From: Cardinalis cardinalis
Lineage: Eukaryota > Chordata > Aves > Passeriformes > Cardinalidae
Assembly (NCBI GenBank): GCA_014549065.1
Contig: JACDOX010000107.1
Span: 709,824-773,823, forward strand
DNA: 64,000 nucleotides
Direction of reading: 5' to 3'
Positions 36,801 to 47,821 of this stretch are shown piece by piece (position 1 is the first letter of the stretch; every line of letters starts with the position of its first letter). The translations under genes and the position numbers were made by a program. The notes under the pieces are model-generated. The model was not told the DNA's origin. It was given only the letters and a program-made list of their open reading frames with translations, and made no database searches.

Positions 36801-36921
36801 TGCGGTATCCCTGCGATATCCCTACGATATCTCTGCGATATCCCTGCGATATCCCTGCGATATCTCTGCGATATCCCTGCGATATCTCTGCGATATCTCT
36901 GCAATATCCCTGCGATATCCC
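36801..36921. repeat. 11-bp minisatellite, 11 units, EcoRV-palindrome core
   Basis: There are exactly eleven units of 11 bp with consensus TGCGATATCYC. Each unit carries a CG and (mostly) the palindrome GATATC. The array lies about 800 bp upstream of the TEDC1 ATG. Confidence 0.95.
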
Positions 36922-39900
36922 TGCCTGCCTCTTGCTCAGCGGGCCGTGCTGCGACCAGCCCGGGTCCTCAGGCGTTCAACCCCCGACATGAAGCGATCCC
37001 AGGGATTAATCCTTGCGGGCCGCGGGGGAGGAGAAACGGAGCTGCTCTATGGGAGAAGCCTGAGCTCCTGAGAGAAGTCGGGCCGTGACCAGGGTTTACA
37101 GAACCAAAACCTGGCACGGAGATGGATTCGTGCTGTGGGTCAGCAGAGGGAGCACAGCTGGTCTGTGCCAGGGACACGGGTCTGCTCCGCCAGCGCCGCG
37201 GGGATCCTGCCTGTGCCTGGGCATGAGACCTGCTGGAAGCCCCCACTGATGGCTTCTTGGCCAGTTCCCCAGCTCATAGCCCATTTAATGTGCTCACTGT
37301 GCATCTAGCGTGATGCCTTTACTTTTTTTTCCACCAGTATCTGAACAACATGAAAGAACATGTGAAATTCCTTCCCACTACGGAGCAGGCTCTTGCAGCC
37401 AAATGGCTGCTTGCAATGAGGAGAGAAATCACAGTGGTCCAAAGGGTCCTCCAGCCAACGTGAACTGTGTTTGCACTCCTTCCCTCTGGTTGCTCCTCTC
37501 CTGCCTCCCACCCCTGTGCTGGGGAGCGCAGCCTTTTCCAGTGCTGAGCGCTGCTTTAGAGNTCTCCCCATCCTGTGGATCCTGGCTCCTGCTCCAGCCA
37601 GCCCTGAAAGGACCCCTGGGTGTGAGTTATCCAGGCTTAAGGATTTTTAAAATATCTTCTCTAGCAGCTGTTGTCTCACATCCTCCTTTCCTAATGGCCT
37701 GGAAAGCATTTTCCTTATCCCTTGTCCAGTTCTAGCTCAGCAATCTTTATCCACTTCTTTGCTCTCCTTCCTAACAGGCTTGGCATTTCCACATGGTTCC
37801 TTGCCTTTGGCTTCCAACAGCCCACAAAGTCCCTTTTTATTGCCCGGAGCCTTATCGAACCGGGACAATCCTGTGCTGTCTTTGGCATCCTTCTTGGCTT
37901 TCCATGCCTTGCTGCTATCGGGCGCTGTCTGCTCNCTCCATGACACATCGCTTGTCTATTTTCCCGTCCCTGCTGCAGTCTCCAGGCAGGAGGACCTTCA
38001 GCTGCAGCCAATTTCCTGTGTTTTCTTGACCACTCCATAAACCCAGCTCAAAGCTTTCCCTGTCCCCACACACATTCCTCTGTCTAGGCCTTTCCTCCCC
38101 AGGGCAGCTGCGGAGACAAGGGCTCTCCTGCATGGCCCGGTGCACGCACAGGGAATGGTTCTGTNCATCACCCCTCCTGTGGGCTCCTGTCCCCCAGCCA
38201 ACCCCCAGGCCAGCCAACATCACCACTCAGCAGCTGGGATTCACACCGAGAGCCCCGTGCCACTCTCCATCCCACTGGCCAAACCAGCCCCAGCACAGGG
38301 CTGGCTGCCCTGCTGGCCAGCATGACCCTTGTGCCATGGCTCCCCTGGCACGCAGCCCCGTGGGCACGGCTGACCCAGGACACTGGCGCTGTGCAGGCTG
38401 GCACTCGGTCACGGGCGGGTTGGAGGCCAGGCAGAGCATCCCAGGCTCCCAGCAGCCCAGCAGCACAGCGGGTGCTCGCTGCCAGCCCACCAGGCCCCAC
38501 TTATCTGCTCCGCCTGGGCCGTGTTCCAGCGAGGGAGAGGCCGAAGGGAAGGNGATGGTTTCCTGATGCAGACATGGACCCTGTGCTATGGACAGGCTCA
38601 GAGGTGACAGTGTGACAGCCCCAACATGCTGTCCCTGCAGGGGTGGGTGGCGATGGCACCCTGCTGGCAGCAGAACCCTGCTCATCCAGGCCACCCTCAC
38701 CTCCCCTCTCCCAAGCAATAGCGTCCTGGCAGACAGAAACCAGCCATGGCTGGCTGAAATCAGCACACAAGCCTGATGTCATCGTGGAGGTTGGAAGCCC
38801 CCAGGACCCTCTCTACAGAAAGGAAGCAGGACAGAGCTGGCTTATCAGCTGGTCCCTGGCTCCCAGGCACTGAGGCAGATCCAGGGCGAGCATGACAGTG
38901 GGGACAACAATGGGAAGGGAAAGTCCAGGCACGTACTGAGTGGCCAGGGATGCTTTAGCTGGGAGAGGCCGCTGGACTTTGCCCTCTCTGGGTTCCCGGG
39001 CCCGCGTGGTGCCACACAGCCCCACAGCCGCCCATTTCAGTGCCATGNGTCAGCCGCGGCCATTGCCGAGCCAGGTGACTCAGTGGGGCCGAGGGCGCCT
39101 GTTTGCACCCNTGCCATGGCAACTCGCCACCACACACGGCCCTGCTGCGTGCGCAGGGCTGCCTGAGGTGGTGACGGCGGCCCTGTCCCATTGCCTCATG
39201 CCGATTGTATGCGATAGCAGCCATCCCTGCCCGCTCCCTGATGTCACCTCAGACCGCTCTGCCAAGGGCAAGGTGGGAGCTCTNCTCCTGCAAAAACAAC
39301 TTCTTTGGTCTTTTGGGGTTTTTTCTTAATGCTTTTATCCCCGTGAAGGCGTGGGCGGGAGCCAGCCTGTCTCCTGGCCAGGCCCCCAAGCCAGGCATCA
39401 GCGCTTCCCACGCTCCGCCGCCAGCTCGGGTGGCCAGAGTTCCTCACCTCTCTCCTTCCCCTCTCCTTTCCCTCTCCTTCCTGCCGTGTGGTATCTGCTG
39501 AGCAGCTGTCAGAGCAGAGCACAGCTTCCCTCCCTGCCTGCTCGAGGAAGGCCTCGGGTGGCCGGAGCGTTTCACACCCTGAGCAGGTCAGGCAGGCTGC
39601 GCCGCTTTCCACTGCAAACATTTCCAGCCCCTTCCCCGTGCCCTCCTGGCCCTTTCATACACACTTGCTCTTCCCTCACTGGGACATCAGGTTAAGCAGA
39701 GTGGGAAAAGGCATGACCCGGCAGCATGGCCATAGTGCTGGCAGAAGCACGGGGCTGTGGACACGCATTGCCTGCATAGATGGGCTGCAGCAATGCTGCC
39801 ATCACCCCACAAATGCTCTGGTGCAGCTTTTCCTGGACACAGGCAGTCAGTCAGCAGCAAGCCTGTGTGTGGGCTGTAGCACGAAAATTCAAGGTCAGCT

Positions 39901-42589
39901 CCCAGCAGTTGTATGGTTAAGAAAGGTGTTAGTGTTTCAGGCCCTCTGATGCAGGGTTTTCAGTATGATAAGTGAATTGGGAACGANTAGAAAAGAGGTC
40001 TGAGGTTGCAGCAACTCTCTTCTTGGGAATTTCAGTCTTTTTACTCTAGTAGCCAAGTCTCTCTGCACAGAGGGAAACTCCCTGTGACCTCCTCCCCCAG
40101 GGCTTTTGACACAAGACTCACCAAAAGAAGACAGAGGCTTCAGTGGGAAGTCCTTGCACCCTTCCCTCTTGGAAATTCTTCCTCTTTTTTTGCAAAGAAC
40201 ACAAGAGGTGTGAAAGTAAAATTCAGCTCTCGATGCCTGATGTCAACTTTTCTGCTTCTACTCCCTGCTTGGGTAAACCACCCCAGGACCTGATAAACAC
40301 CCCCNGGGCTTTCTGCCCCCAGCTGCTCTCTAGCACTGGATCACCAGCAGCAGGAAGGGGTGAGAGTAGAGCAGCCTGTGCCCTGCTCTCCTTGCTCCCT
40401 AGCTAGAGCTCAGGTTCCAGTACCTCAGTTCATGGTCCCATTCACTCCTTGTTACACCCCTGGCTGCCATACCCAGAGTCCCTCTGCCTTCAGTATCTTC
40501 AGTGTTTGCTGGAGGTGTTGTTCCCCATCAGGAAGAAGGTCTGACCCCCCCTTTTTCACCTCTGCAGAGCTGTTTCCGTTGCTGAGAGGGGGGTTCCCCA
40601 AACCACTGTTTTGCAGAGCTGGATGGGAAGTCCCATCTCCCCCAGCAGAGTTCCTGCTGCCTGACATCCGCTGCACGGCCCCTCTTACCACACTGTCTGC
40701 AAAAGAGGGCAGATTCCTCAGGCGTTAGGTGATGGGCAGACACTTTTTTGACCTAAAAGATATCAGAGCTCTTTGAGCTTAACAAAAATCAGCCTTAAAA
40801 ATCCCCGAAGCAGTGGTGCACTGGATACCACCCAGCTCCAGCCCAGCTTCATTGCCAAGAGCTCTGCACAGCACAGAGCAGGAAGCTCCTGCAGCCACAG
40901 CCCCTGTGCCACTCACCCCCAGCCAGAGGCTGCACAAACCTCCTCAAGGGAAGTGGTAGAAATGTCACATCTGTGTCCCCATCAGCGCTGGCAGGAGAGG
41001 GTGAGTGGCCCCATTGGTGCCCCAGCGAGGCAGTGTTGACGCGGGCACCCAGCACATGTTAGTCCAGATGTGACCTGAAGGCTGCAGCCACACTGCCAGA
41101 GCACAGCCCTGTCCAGGGCCCGAGCCTGCTGCCCTCCTTAGCACGAGCCCTGCTGCAGGGCTTCCAGCCTGAGCTACCTCCCTTGCCAGCTGCAGGCACA
41201 GGGAAACATCTGTCCCCTGCTTCAGATTAAGGTCTGTCAGTCTGTGCTGAGAGGAGGACACAGGGTCAGCTCACCCTCACTGGCCACTCCTGCCTGCACT
41301 GTGCCCCCACGGCTGAAGGGCCCCCCAGCCCTCTTTCTTCTCCCCTCTCCTTTTCTCTTCTGTACAGAAAGTCACAAAGCTGGGATGGGGAGCAGCAGCA
41401 GTTAAGTTTCTGAACCCATCCTGTTTTCTGTCTTTGCCAAAATCTCTTCTGCTTCCCTACCCAGGGCGTTGGGGCTCGCCCACACCCAGCTGCCAGAGGA
41501 ACTGTGATGTTGTTTGTTTTTTTGTCACAGTGATGAAGTGTTTATAGCAACTATCACTCCACAGCCCACAGACTGATCTCAGGCCAAGCTTAGGAAATAA
41601 CGGCAGAGGAAGCACGGCCCCTTTCTTCAGTGTCACCAACGGTGGCGTTTCGGGTCACCAAAGCAGGGAAGTTTTGTGCTGGGCATCANCATGCTGTAAA
41701 TCACCCAACAACTTTTGCTGTCCCAGATAGGCTGGGATTTGCCCTCAGCATCTTGCTCTCCTTGCTGCAGGAGCAGCACAGCCAGGGCATCACCACACTG
41801 AGAGGGAAGGGACCGTCCCTGCCTATCCCAAACTCTTGCCGAGGCTCAGAACCAAAAGCATCACAGATGAGAGGCGCTGGAAACCACACTGCTGCCTGTC
41901 TGTGCAGCCACACTCCAGGCCACAGAGATTTAGTGTTCAAAAGGAGAAAGGATTGTGTCTGCTGACAGCCCACCTCCCCGGCGCGCCGGCCGCTGCTGAG
42001 CCTCACTGAGCATCCAGGGGGAGCCTGGCTCAGCCGTGGATTTCCCATCCAAATGAGATACAGCTGTTCCTGCTTCCTCTCCAAAGACCAAAGTGAGTTT
42101 TTTTAAAAATCAGTTTATCATGTATTTTCTTTGACCAAAGCTCCTTGTGGATGTGGCCTGTGCCTGAACTGCCCAANCTCACAGCATCGAGGCTGGATCA
42201 GGCAGAGTGTGGCTCATACAAGNACGGCTCTTGGAGAAGAATATCCCAGCAGAAAGTCCTGGGGCTAAAAGCCATCTCAGTGGGAGCTCTTACTGCAGGG
42301 CAAGCAGAAAAACAGGACTCTAAGAAGGAGATTTTGGCAATCAATACCAAGGGGCTTGTCCACAGCCCATGTTTGAGGGATCCCTGTTTTTTAATGCACA
42401 CATATATTCCCCTCTGCAGCACAGAGTGAGGCACCCGCAGGATCAGGCTTAGCTGCAGCTGCACAGACCTGGCACAGCTCAAGTCCTGCATCCCTGCATG
42501 CACCCAGAACAGGGAGAGATGTCCCCAGCCACCACAAGTACACTGCAAATCCATGACCAGGGACAGAAGCAAAAGGGAGCCCTGGGCAG

Positions 42590-42640
42590 CAAACAGCACA
42601 CTGCAAACAGCAGCACACTGCAAACAGCAGAACACTGCCT
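42590..42640. repeat. About 17-bp tandem repeat, nearly 3 copies
   Basis: AAACAGCAGCACACTGC-type units are repeated with small length changes. Confidence 0.75.
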
Positions 42641-43070
42641 CCTGCCCCAGCTGCAGCCACTGTCACTGAAAAGGACTGGATCAGCCCAGCCTGCCCCTGT
42701 GCAGCCCCTGCTTTTCCATACCTTTTACTGGTTCCTTCCTCATCCCTGCTGGCCTGGCCCCTTGTACTTGGAATAAGCTGCTTCTGAAATTTTAGTGCAG
42801 GGCCCTGCTGGGAAGGACCCTGAGCCAAATCCACAAGTCCTTTGCCCAGCTGGACACAGGTATGCAACCCTGAGGATGACAGGGATTGTGTTTGCCATTA
42901 CTTTAAATGCCTGAGGGAAAACACTATCTCAGTGGCACAGTCAGGCTGCTGAGATCCTATCACTAGTTTCCTTTGAAGCTCAGCTGGCAGGGGAAGTCAT
43001 GTCCCAGTGCCCAGAGGCAGGCTGGCAGAGAGGGACGGGTGTGGATGGCCAGGAGCCATGGGTCCATGGG

Positions 43071-43110
43071 TGCTGGCACCCCTGGGATGCTGCTGGCACC
43101 CCTGGGTTGC
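43071..43110. repeat. 20-bp tandem duplication
   Basis: There are two near-identical copies of TGCTGGCACCCCTGGGATGC (one base different in the second), plus a partial third. Confidence 0.85.
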
Positions 43111-43953
43111 TGCTGGCAAAGGCAGCAGTGGGAGCAGGAGGTCCCCACGAGCCCTGGCTGCTGGGAAGCCTGATGACGCCGAGCAGCAATAGCCAGGGTT
43201 TGCCTTTGACACAGACGCCTGTGTTTGTTGTGCTATCGGGCTGGGAGGCGAGGCAGCGCCTTGCAGCATCAAGCAAGTTTTAATTGGAAGTTTTAAGATG
43301 CTTATCAGATCAGGCTGCTTCTGACACCAAGGATTTTGACACCGGACATGTGTCTCTAACCCCTGAGGGTTTTGGCCAAGTCCCAGGAAGGCTGATGTCA
43401 CAGTAAAATGCAGAGCAGCCTCTAAGGAAATGCATGCATAAACTGTGGACAAAAATATCCCAGTGGGTGATGAGATATCTCTGAATATGTAAATGGAGTT
43501 GTTCAGGTTAGGGAAAGACATGGTTAAGAAATCATTTTAGAAACATTCCTCAAGTTGACATCTTGGACATCTGTCAGTGCCGTGTTTCCAGTAGGGCAAA
43601 AACGTTGAAAGAAGGAAGAGCAAAGCTCTGGAGCCAGCTCTTGCTTTCTAGCACCACAGCTCCCTGCCCAGGGAGGCTGGCTCTGCCTCAGCAGTAACCT
43701 CCCGCTTCCCTTGGCCTTTTCAGGTGGCTGCTCAGATCAGGAGCAGCAAATACCAGGTTGTCCTGATGTGACAGTCATTCCCCTCCCAGCAAGACACCTC
43801 TCTGCCCCAGCTGAGGGCACGTGGGGCCACCACAGTGTGGGGCTCAATCCAAAGGCCAGGGGCATCAAGCAGGTGGCAAGCACTTCACAAGCGGGTCCCG
43901 TGGGACTCCCGTTACAGAGAACACAGCTGCTACAGGAGGGAAGCATCTTTTCA

Positions 43954-43959
43954 TTTATT
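43954..43959 (-). terminator. CRIP1: Possible CRIP1 poly(A) signal AATAAA
   Basis: This is the nearest canonical AATAAA I see on the minus strand after the CRIP1 stop, about 680 bp downstream. CRIP1 transcripts are usually short, so a closer non-canonical signal is also possible. Confidence 0.3.
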
Positions 43960-44635
43960 AAAGACTGAGAATACAACTGTGGGCCCGGCCACGAGAGCTG
44001 GATGCCTGAAGCAGAGCTGGGTTTTGGCTGGAAGGGCGCGGTCTCCTCTCCAGGCAGCCTTCAGCAATTTCGGCCAAATTTCCTACCCGGCGGGGCAGCC
44101 CAACGTCCCCACCCTGGCTGCACTCCATCTGGAGCACAGCCTCTCTCCACACCAGCCCAGCCTTGGTTACTTATTGCTTTGAANGTGCTAGTCTAGTACA
44201 GGGTGAATTAAAAACAAAAATGCATGTCTGCTGCAGTGTTTGTGCTGTCCTCAGGTTGTGCTGGGAACCCTGGACATCAGACCTGGAGAGGGATGGAAGA
44301 GAGGAGTGGATGAAGTCAGGCTAGGCTGGGAGCAGAGATATCCCAGGGACAGCAGTGCTCCAGGACAGATCCTGTCTTTGCCAAGGGGTCACCAAGCAGT
44401 AACCTTTGGCACCCAGTGCCGGAGCCAAGCGGGTGCTGACAGTCAGCTGGGGCTGGAGGAGAGGAGCAGCTGGCACCCAGCTCCTGAGCCCTGTGTAAGG
44501 GCTGGGAGTCACAGCCTGCCCAGAGTGATGCTGTGGCGGGCCTGCCTTCCTCACTGGCCTGAGGAAGGACAGCCCCAGCCAGCCCACGGAGCCAGAGACA
44601 GGAGGGGAGCTCCGAGGGAAGGACCAACCTGAGGC

Positions 44636-44676
44636 TTATTTGAACGTGTGGCTCTCGGCTCCTCCCCGGCCGAACC
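44636..44676 (-). CDS. CRIP1: CRIP1 coding exon 4 and stop
   Basis: The exon is 41 bp with acceptor CTCTTCCAG. It encodes GFGRGGAESHTFK followed by TAA at 44638-44636. This short basic, glycine-rich tail is the usual CRIP1 C-terminus. Confidence 0.95.
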
Positions 44677-47600
44677 CTGGAAGAGACGGAGAGGGGTCAG
44701 CACTGCCATGGCAGGGTGAGCACACCGAGGCTGCAGCTCGCCAGGAGACAGGAGCCCCGAGCCCCCTCACTCCCTCCACGGCCCCGGCACAGGCACCCAC
44801 CTTTGGGCCCGAACAAGGCAGCGTAGCAGGGGTGGTTGCAGTAGGGTTTGCCATCGTGCTGCAGGGAGAGAGAAAGAGCATCAGCCCCACCTCTGCTTGT
44901 CCCAGTCCCCAGGCGCAGCAAACCTGCTGGGCAGCAAACCTCACCTCTGCATGGCCTCCAGATGTCAGGGTCTTGTTACACTTCTCGCATCTCAAGCAGG
45001 GCCGGTGCCAGTCCTTCCCCAGAGAAGTCACCTTCTCGGCTGCCATGGAAAGGACAGGAGGTGGGTGAGTTCAGGCACTGAACAGGCACAAGTTAGTTTT
45101 GGCAGATTGGCTGCCTTGCCGTCAGCCCTAGGGAGGACATTCTTGGGCATTGTCTCAAGTCTGTCAGTCCAGGACAGAGGCCACTGTGCTCAGACCCAAG
45201 TGTGCACATGCAGGAACTGCAGGAACGTGGATCTGNAGCAGCGGTGCCACACCCAGGGTGAGCAGGGCTGCACCCATGAGGATGGACTGACTTCTACCCC
45301 ATCTTCCAAAGACCTGAGGACCTCCCTCCTTCCAACATCAGCCTGCAAGGGGATTAATTCCTCCCCAGAGAGCTGGAGCCCAAGAAATCACTAGAGCTGG
45401 CAGGGCTGAAAGGGGATGTTGGCGAGGACTGGGGAGGCAAAGCCATTGCCACACCCTGCCAACACAAACCAGTCCCTTCCAGCCACAGCTGGGATTCTGC
45501 TGGCACCACNGCAAAGCAGAGCAGAGCTGGAGCCTGGCAGGGGTTCAGGCAGCCATGGGAGGGACAACATGGGAGCCAGGACATGTTTGTGGAGAGAGGG
45601 GGGAGCACAGGGGGCCTTTTAATTGAAGCACAGCAGGGGAGAAGGGTATTTTCTGCGGGCATGTGTGCTCCTCATATTGGCAGCCGAGCTCCTGGGAATT
45701 TATTAAGTGATTAAACAGAGCTGTCCACAGGAATCATGTCAAAGCCAGGTCTGAACACTGTCTCCATGCCTGCAAATGGGACCAAGCCAGTGTGGGTAGT
45801 GNGTGCCCTGGGCAGCCTGAAGCACCTTTTGCAGTCCAAATATGTCCACAACAGCCTGTGCAAGGAGCAAGCTGATGGCTGCAGAGGTGGGAGCGGGGGC
45901 AGAGCCCAAATGTCACAAGGCTGCCCTGCTGCCATTCCCCAGTGGCACAAAGGGCCGCCTGTGCCTGCAGCCTGGCAGCAGCAAGTGTCCTCCCCTGGGT
46001 GCCCCTAGGAGCTGAGCTGGCCTGAGGCAGGACCCTCCTATCACTGCAAGGTTTCTGCAGGGAGCACAGCCTCCCCACCTCTGGCACATGCATTTGCACC
46101 AGCACTTGGGCAGGAGCTCTGCTAAGGCTCGGTACAGCACTCAGGCATGAAGGCAAAATTCCTGCAAAGCCCATCCCTGGTCCTCTCAGCATCACCTCCT
46201 CCCCACCCCTGCTCTCTACAGACACGATATAGCCCAGAGCCTGAGGCACGCCCAAGCAGGATCGCCAGGCTCCAAAAGCCTCAGGGTGCCCCAGAGCCAG
46301 GCTCGCTGTGCCTCCTCTGCCAGCGCTCTGGATAATCTGCAGGCGCAGAAATCATGCATCCAGCTTGGTCCTCCAACAGCTTTTGAGCCCTCCTCAGCCT
46401 CTCATCAACAGAGACATTTTGTAGTAAGTGCAAGCGTNGTGAGTGCAAGGTCAAACCTCTCCTTGGCCAAACGGTGCTGTCCCAGCTGCTCCATGGCCAC
46501 ACCTGCGGGCACAGCAAACCCAGCTCTGGCTGACTGACCCACACCAGGGAAGGCACATGCTGCCACCAGCACCTCAATGCCTCCTGATATCAAGCCACAA
46601 ACCCTGTTGTGCCTGAACCACCATCCCAAAGCCTGGCTGCAAGCAGTGAGTTCAAGGCAAGGCAGTGCTGCCCAGCCACAGGAACCACAGCCCAGCANCT
46701 CTCTGGGCAGCGCCCACGCCAGCCCCAGCACAGCTCCCCAGGGTGGGCATCCCTGACACGCACAGAGAGCAGCTCCTGTGTTTGAGCCTCCAACTCCTTG
46801 GCTGAGCACAAATCGTTGGGGCACAGGCACAAGCAGGGCAGAAATAAAGCAGAGAAAGAAGTCAGTGATGGCACCNGGGCTCCAGATCCCTCATCTTGAG
46901 TAAATCAGAGAGCAGGGAGTGTCTCTAAGCTGCTCCCAGCAAACCCCCTCGAGTTCAGCAATGCCAGGCAAGTGGAGAGGTCTGGCAGAGGAACCTGCCC
47001 CTTCCAAAAGCTGATAGCAAAGTGAGAAGCTCAAACGCCACAAATCCTCAGACAGGACAGCAGGTCCACGGCCCCAGAAGGGGCAGGAGCTTTGGNCCCC
47101 AGTTTGGAGGGAAGACATCTGGGGAAGCCCAACAGCAGACAGCAGCCCAACAAGGCTCACACCTACCCTGCAACAGCNGCTTAAAAATAGCACCCAGAGG
47201 TGTCATTCTGCTGTGCTAAACCACACAGAGCAACGTGTGGGCGACCCACTGACCCAGGCACTTGCCCGAAGGCATGATTTGCCACTGGGAAGGCGCTTGC
47301 TTCACCTGCCCAGGCTTTCAGAGCAGCGGGCTTTACCAGCCGGCCCTTTGGGCTCCAGAGCCGCTCAGGGCTGCGGGCTGTGCTGGGAAGGAAGTGGGGC
47401 TGGGCTCCCTTCTGCTCTGGAAGCACCCAGGGCAGCCCACACTCTGCAGCCAGGCATCTCCTTGGGGTGCATCTATAGGATCACCCACCCGGGGCACCCC
47501 GGGGACCCACAGCGCAGGGCTGAGCAGTTCTGGGATACCCCAGGAATCTGCAGAGATGAGCTGCGCAGCACGGGGGCCAGAAGCCGGGGTGCCCAGAGTG

Positions 47601-47713
47601 TCCCCAGCCCGGCATCGGTGCCCGGCAGGGGCCCCGAGGTGGGGGCGGCTGGCGCGGGGCAGGAAGCCCTTACCGAAGTAGACCTCCTTCTGGCAGCGGG
47701 GGCACTTGGGCAT
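44636..47713 (-). CDS. CRIP1: CRIP1, cysteine-rich intestinal protein 1 (single LIM domain, complete)
   Basis: Small LIM-only zinc-binding adaptor protein. Mammalian CRIP1 is best known from intestine and immune cells, and its molecular partners are incompletely defined. Coding exons on the minus strand are 47713-47674, 45039-44945, 44858-44801 and 44676-44636, all with GT/AG borders (phases 1, 0, 1). The spliced length is 234 bp including TAA, giving 77 residues, the same as human CRIP1. Zinc ligands fit a complete LIM domain: C4, C7, H25, C28 for the first site and C31, C34, C52, C56 for the second. The protein starts MPKCPRCQKEVYF and ends with the glycine-rich tail GFGRGGAESHTFK typical of CRIP1. 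The promoter is a CpG island with a GC-box array. CRIP2, its two-LIM paralogue, lies about 8 kb upstream on the same strand. Confidence 0.96.
44801..44858 (-). CDS. CRIP1: CRIP1 coding exon 3 (LIM second zinc site)
   Basis: The exon is 58 bp with acceptor CTCCCTGCAG and donor GTGGGTGC. It encodes HDGKPYCNHPCYAALFGPK, with ligands C52 and C56. Confidence 0.95.
44945..45039 (-). CDS. CRIP1: CRIP1 coding exon 2 (LIM core)
   Basis: The exon is 95 bp with acceptor CATGGCAG and donor GTGAGGTT. It encodes EKVTSLGKDWHRPCLRCEKC and then NKTLTSGGHAE, giving ligands H25, C28, C31 and C34. Its first 35 bp after the split codon (45003-45037) are identical to CRIP2 exon 6. Confidence 0.96.
45040..47673 (-). 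other. CRIP1: CRIP1 intron 1
   Basis: A 2.6-kb GC-rich intron bounded by GTAAGGGC and CATGGCAG. No additional exon or clear mobile element was recognised. Confidence 0.8.
47674..47713 (-). CDS. CRIP1: CRIP1 coding exon 1
   Basis: The exon is 40 bp: ATG at 47713-47711, MPKCPRCQKEVYF plus one base, then the donor GTAAGGGC. It holds the first zinc-ligand pair (C4, C7). Confidence 0.95.
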
Positions 47714-47794
47714 GGTGTCGCCTCGGCTGGGCTCGGGGCTCCGCTCGCGCCGCCTGTGGGATGCTCCACGCCGGCCCCGCCGAAGTCACTGCTC

Positions 47795-47821
47795 GCCCGC
47801 CCCGCCCCGCCCCGCCCCGCC
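47795..47821 (-). promoter_or_regulatory. GC-box array (CCCCG repeats), likely Sp/KLF sites
   Basis: On the minus strand there are five overlapping GGGGCGGGGC-type boxes at a 5-bp period. They are at promoter-proximal distance from the CRIP1 start codon (47713). They are also G-quadruplex prone. Confidence 0.6.

Larger units (their letters stand above)
36922..44635. other. Intergenic region between TEDC1 promoter and CRIP1 3' end
   Basis: About 7.7 kb of GC-rich DNA with many short overlapping ORFs but no recognisable domain. It contains a pyrimidine-rich tract near 39447-39480, a 17-bp-period repeat near 42590-42640 and a 20-bp duplication at 43071-43110. It probably includes the CRIP1 3' UTR at its right end. 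Confidence 0.6.

Noticed and set aside
35649..37071. Three overlapping plus-strand ORFs of 340, 440 and 438 codons
   Set aside because: They run through the TEDC1 CpG island and the two minisatellites. The repeats are stop-free in every frame, and no frame shows a domain.
37715..38038. Lysine-rich minus-strand ORF (KAPGNKKGLCGLLEAKGK)
   Set aside because: No known domain, no splice context and no start supported by neighbours. It may be part of an unrecognised repeat.
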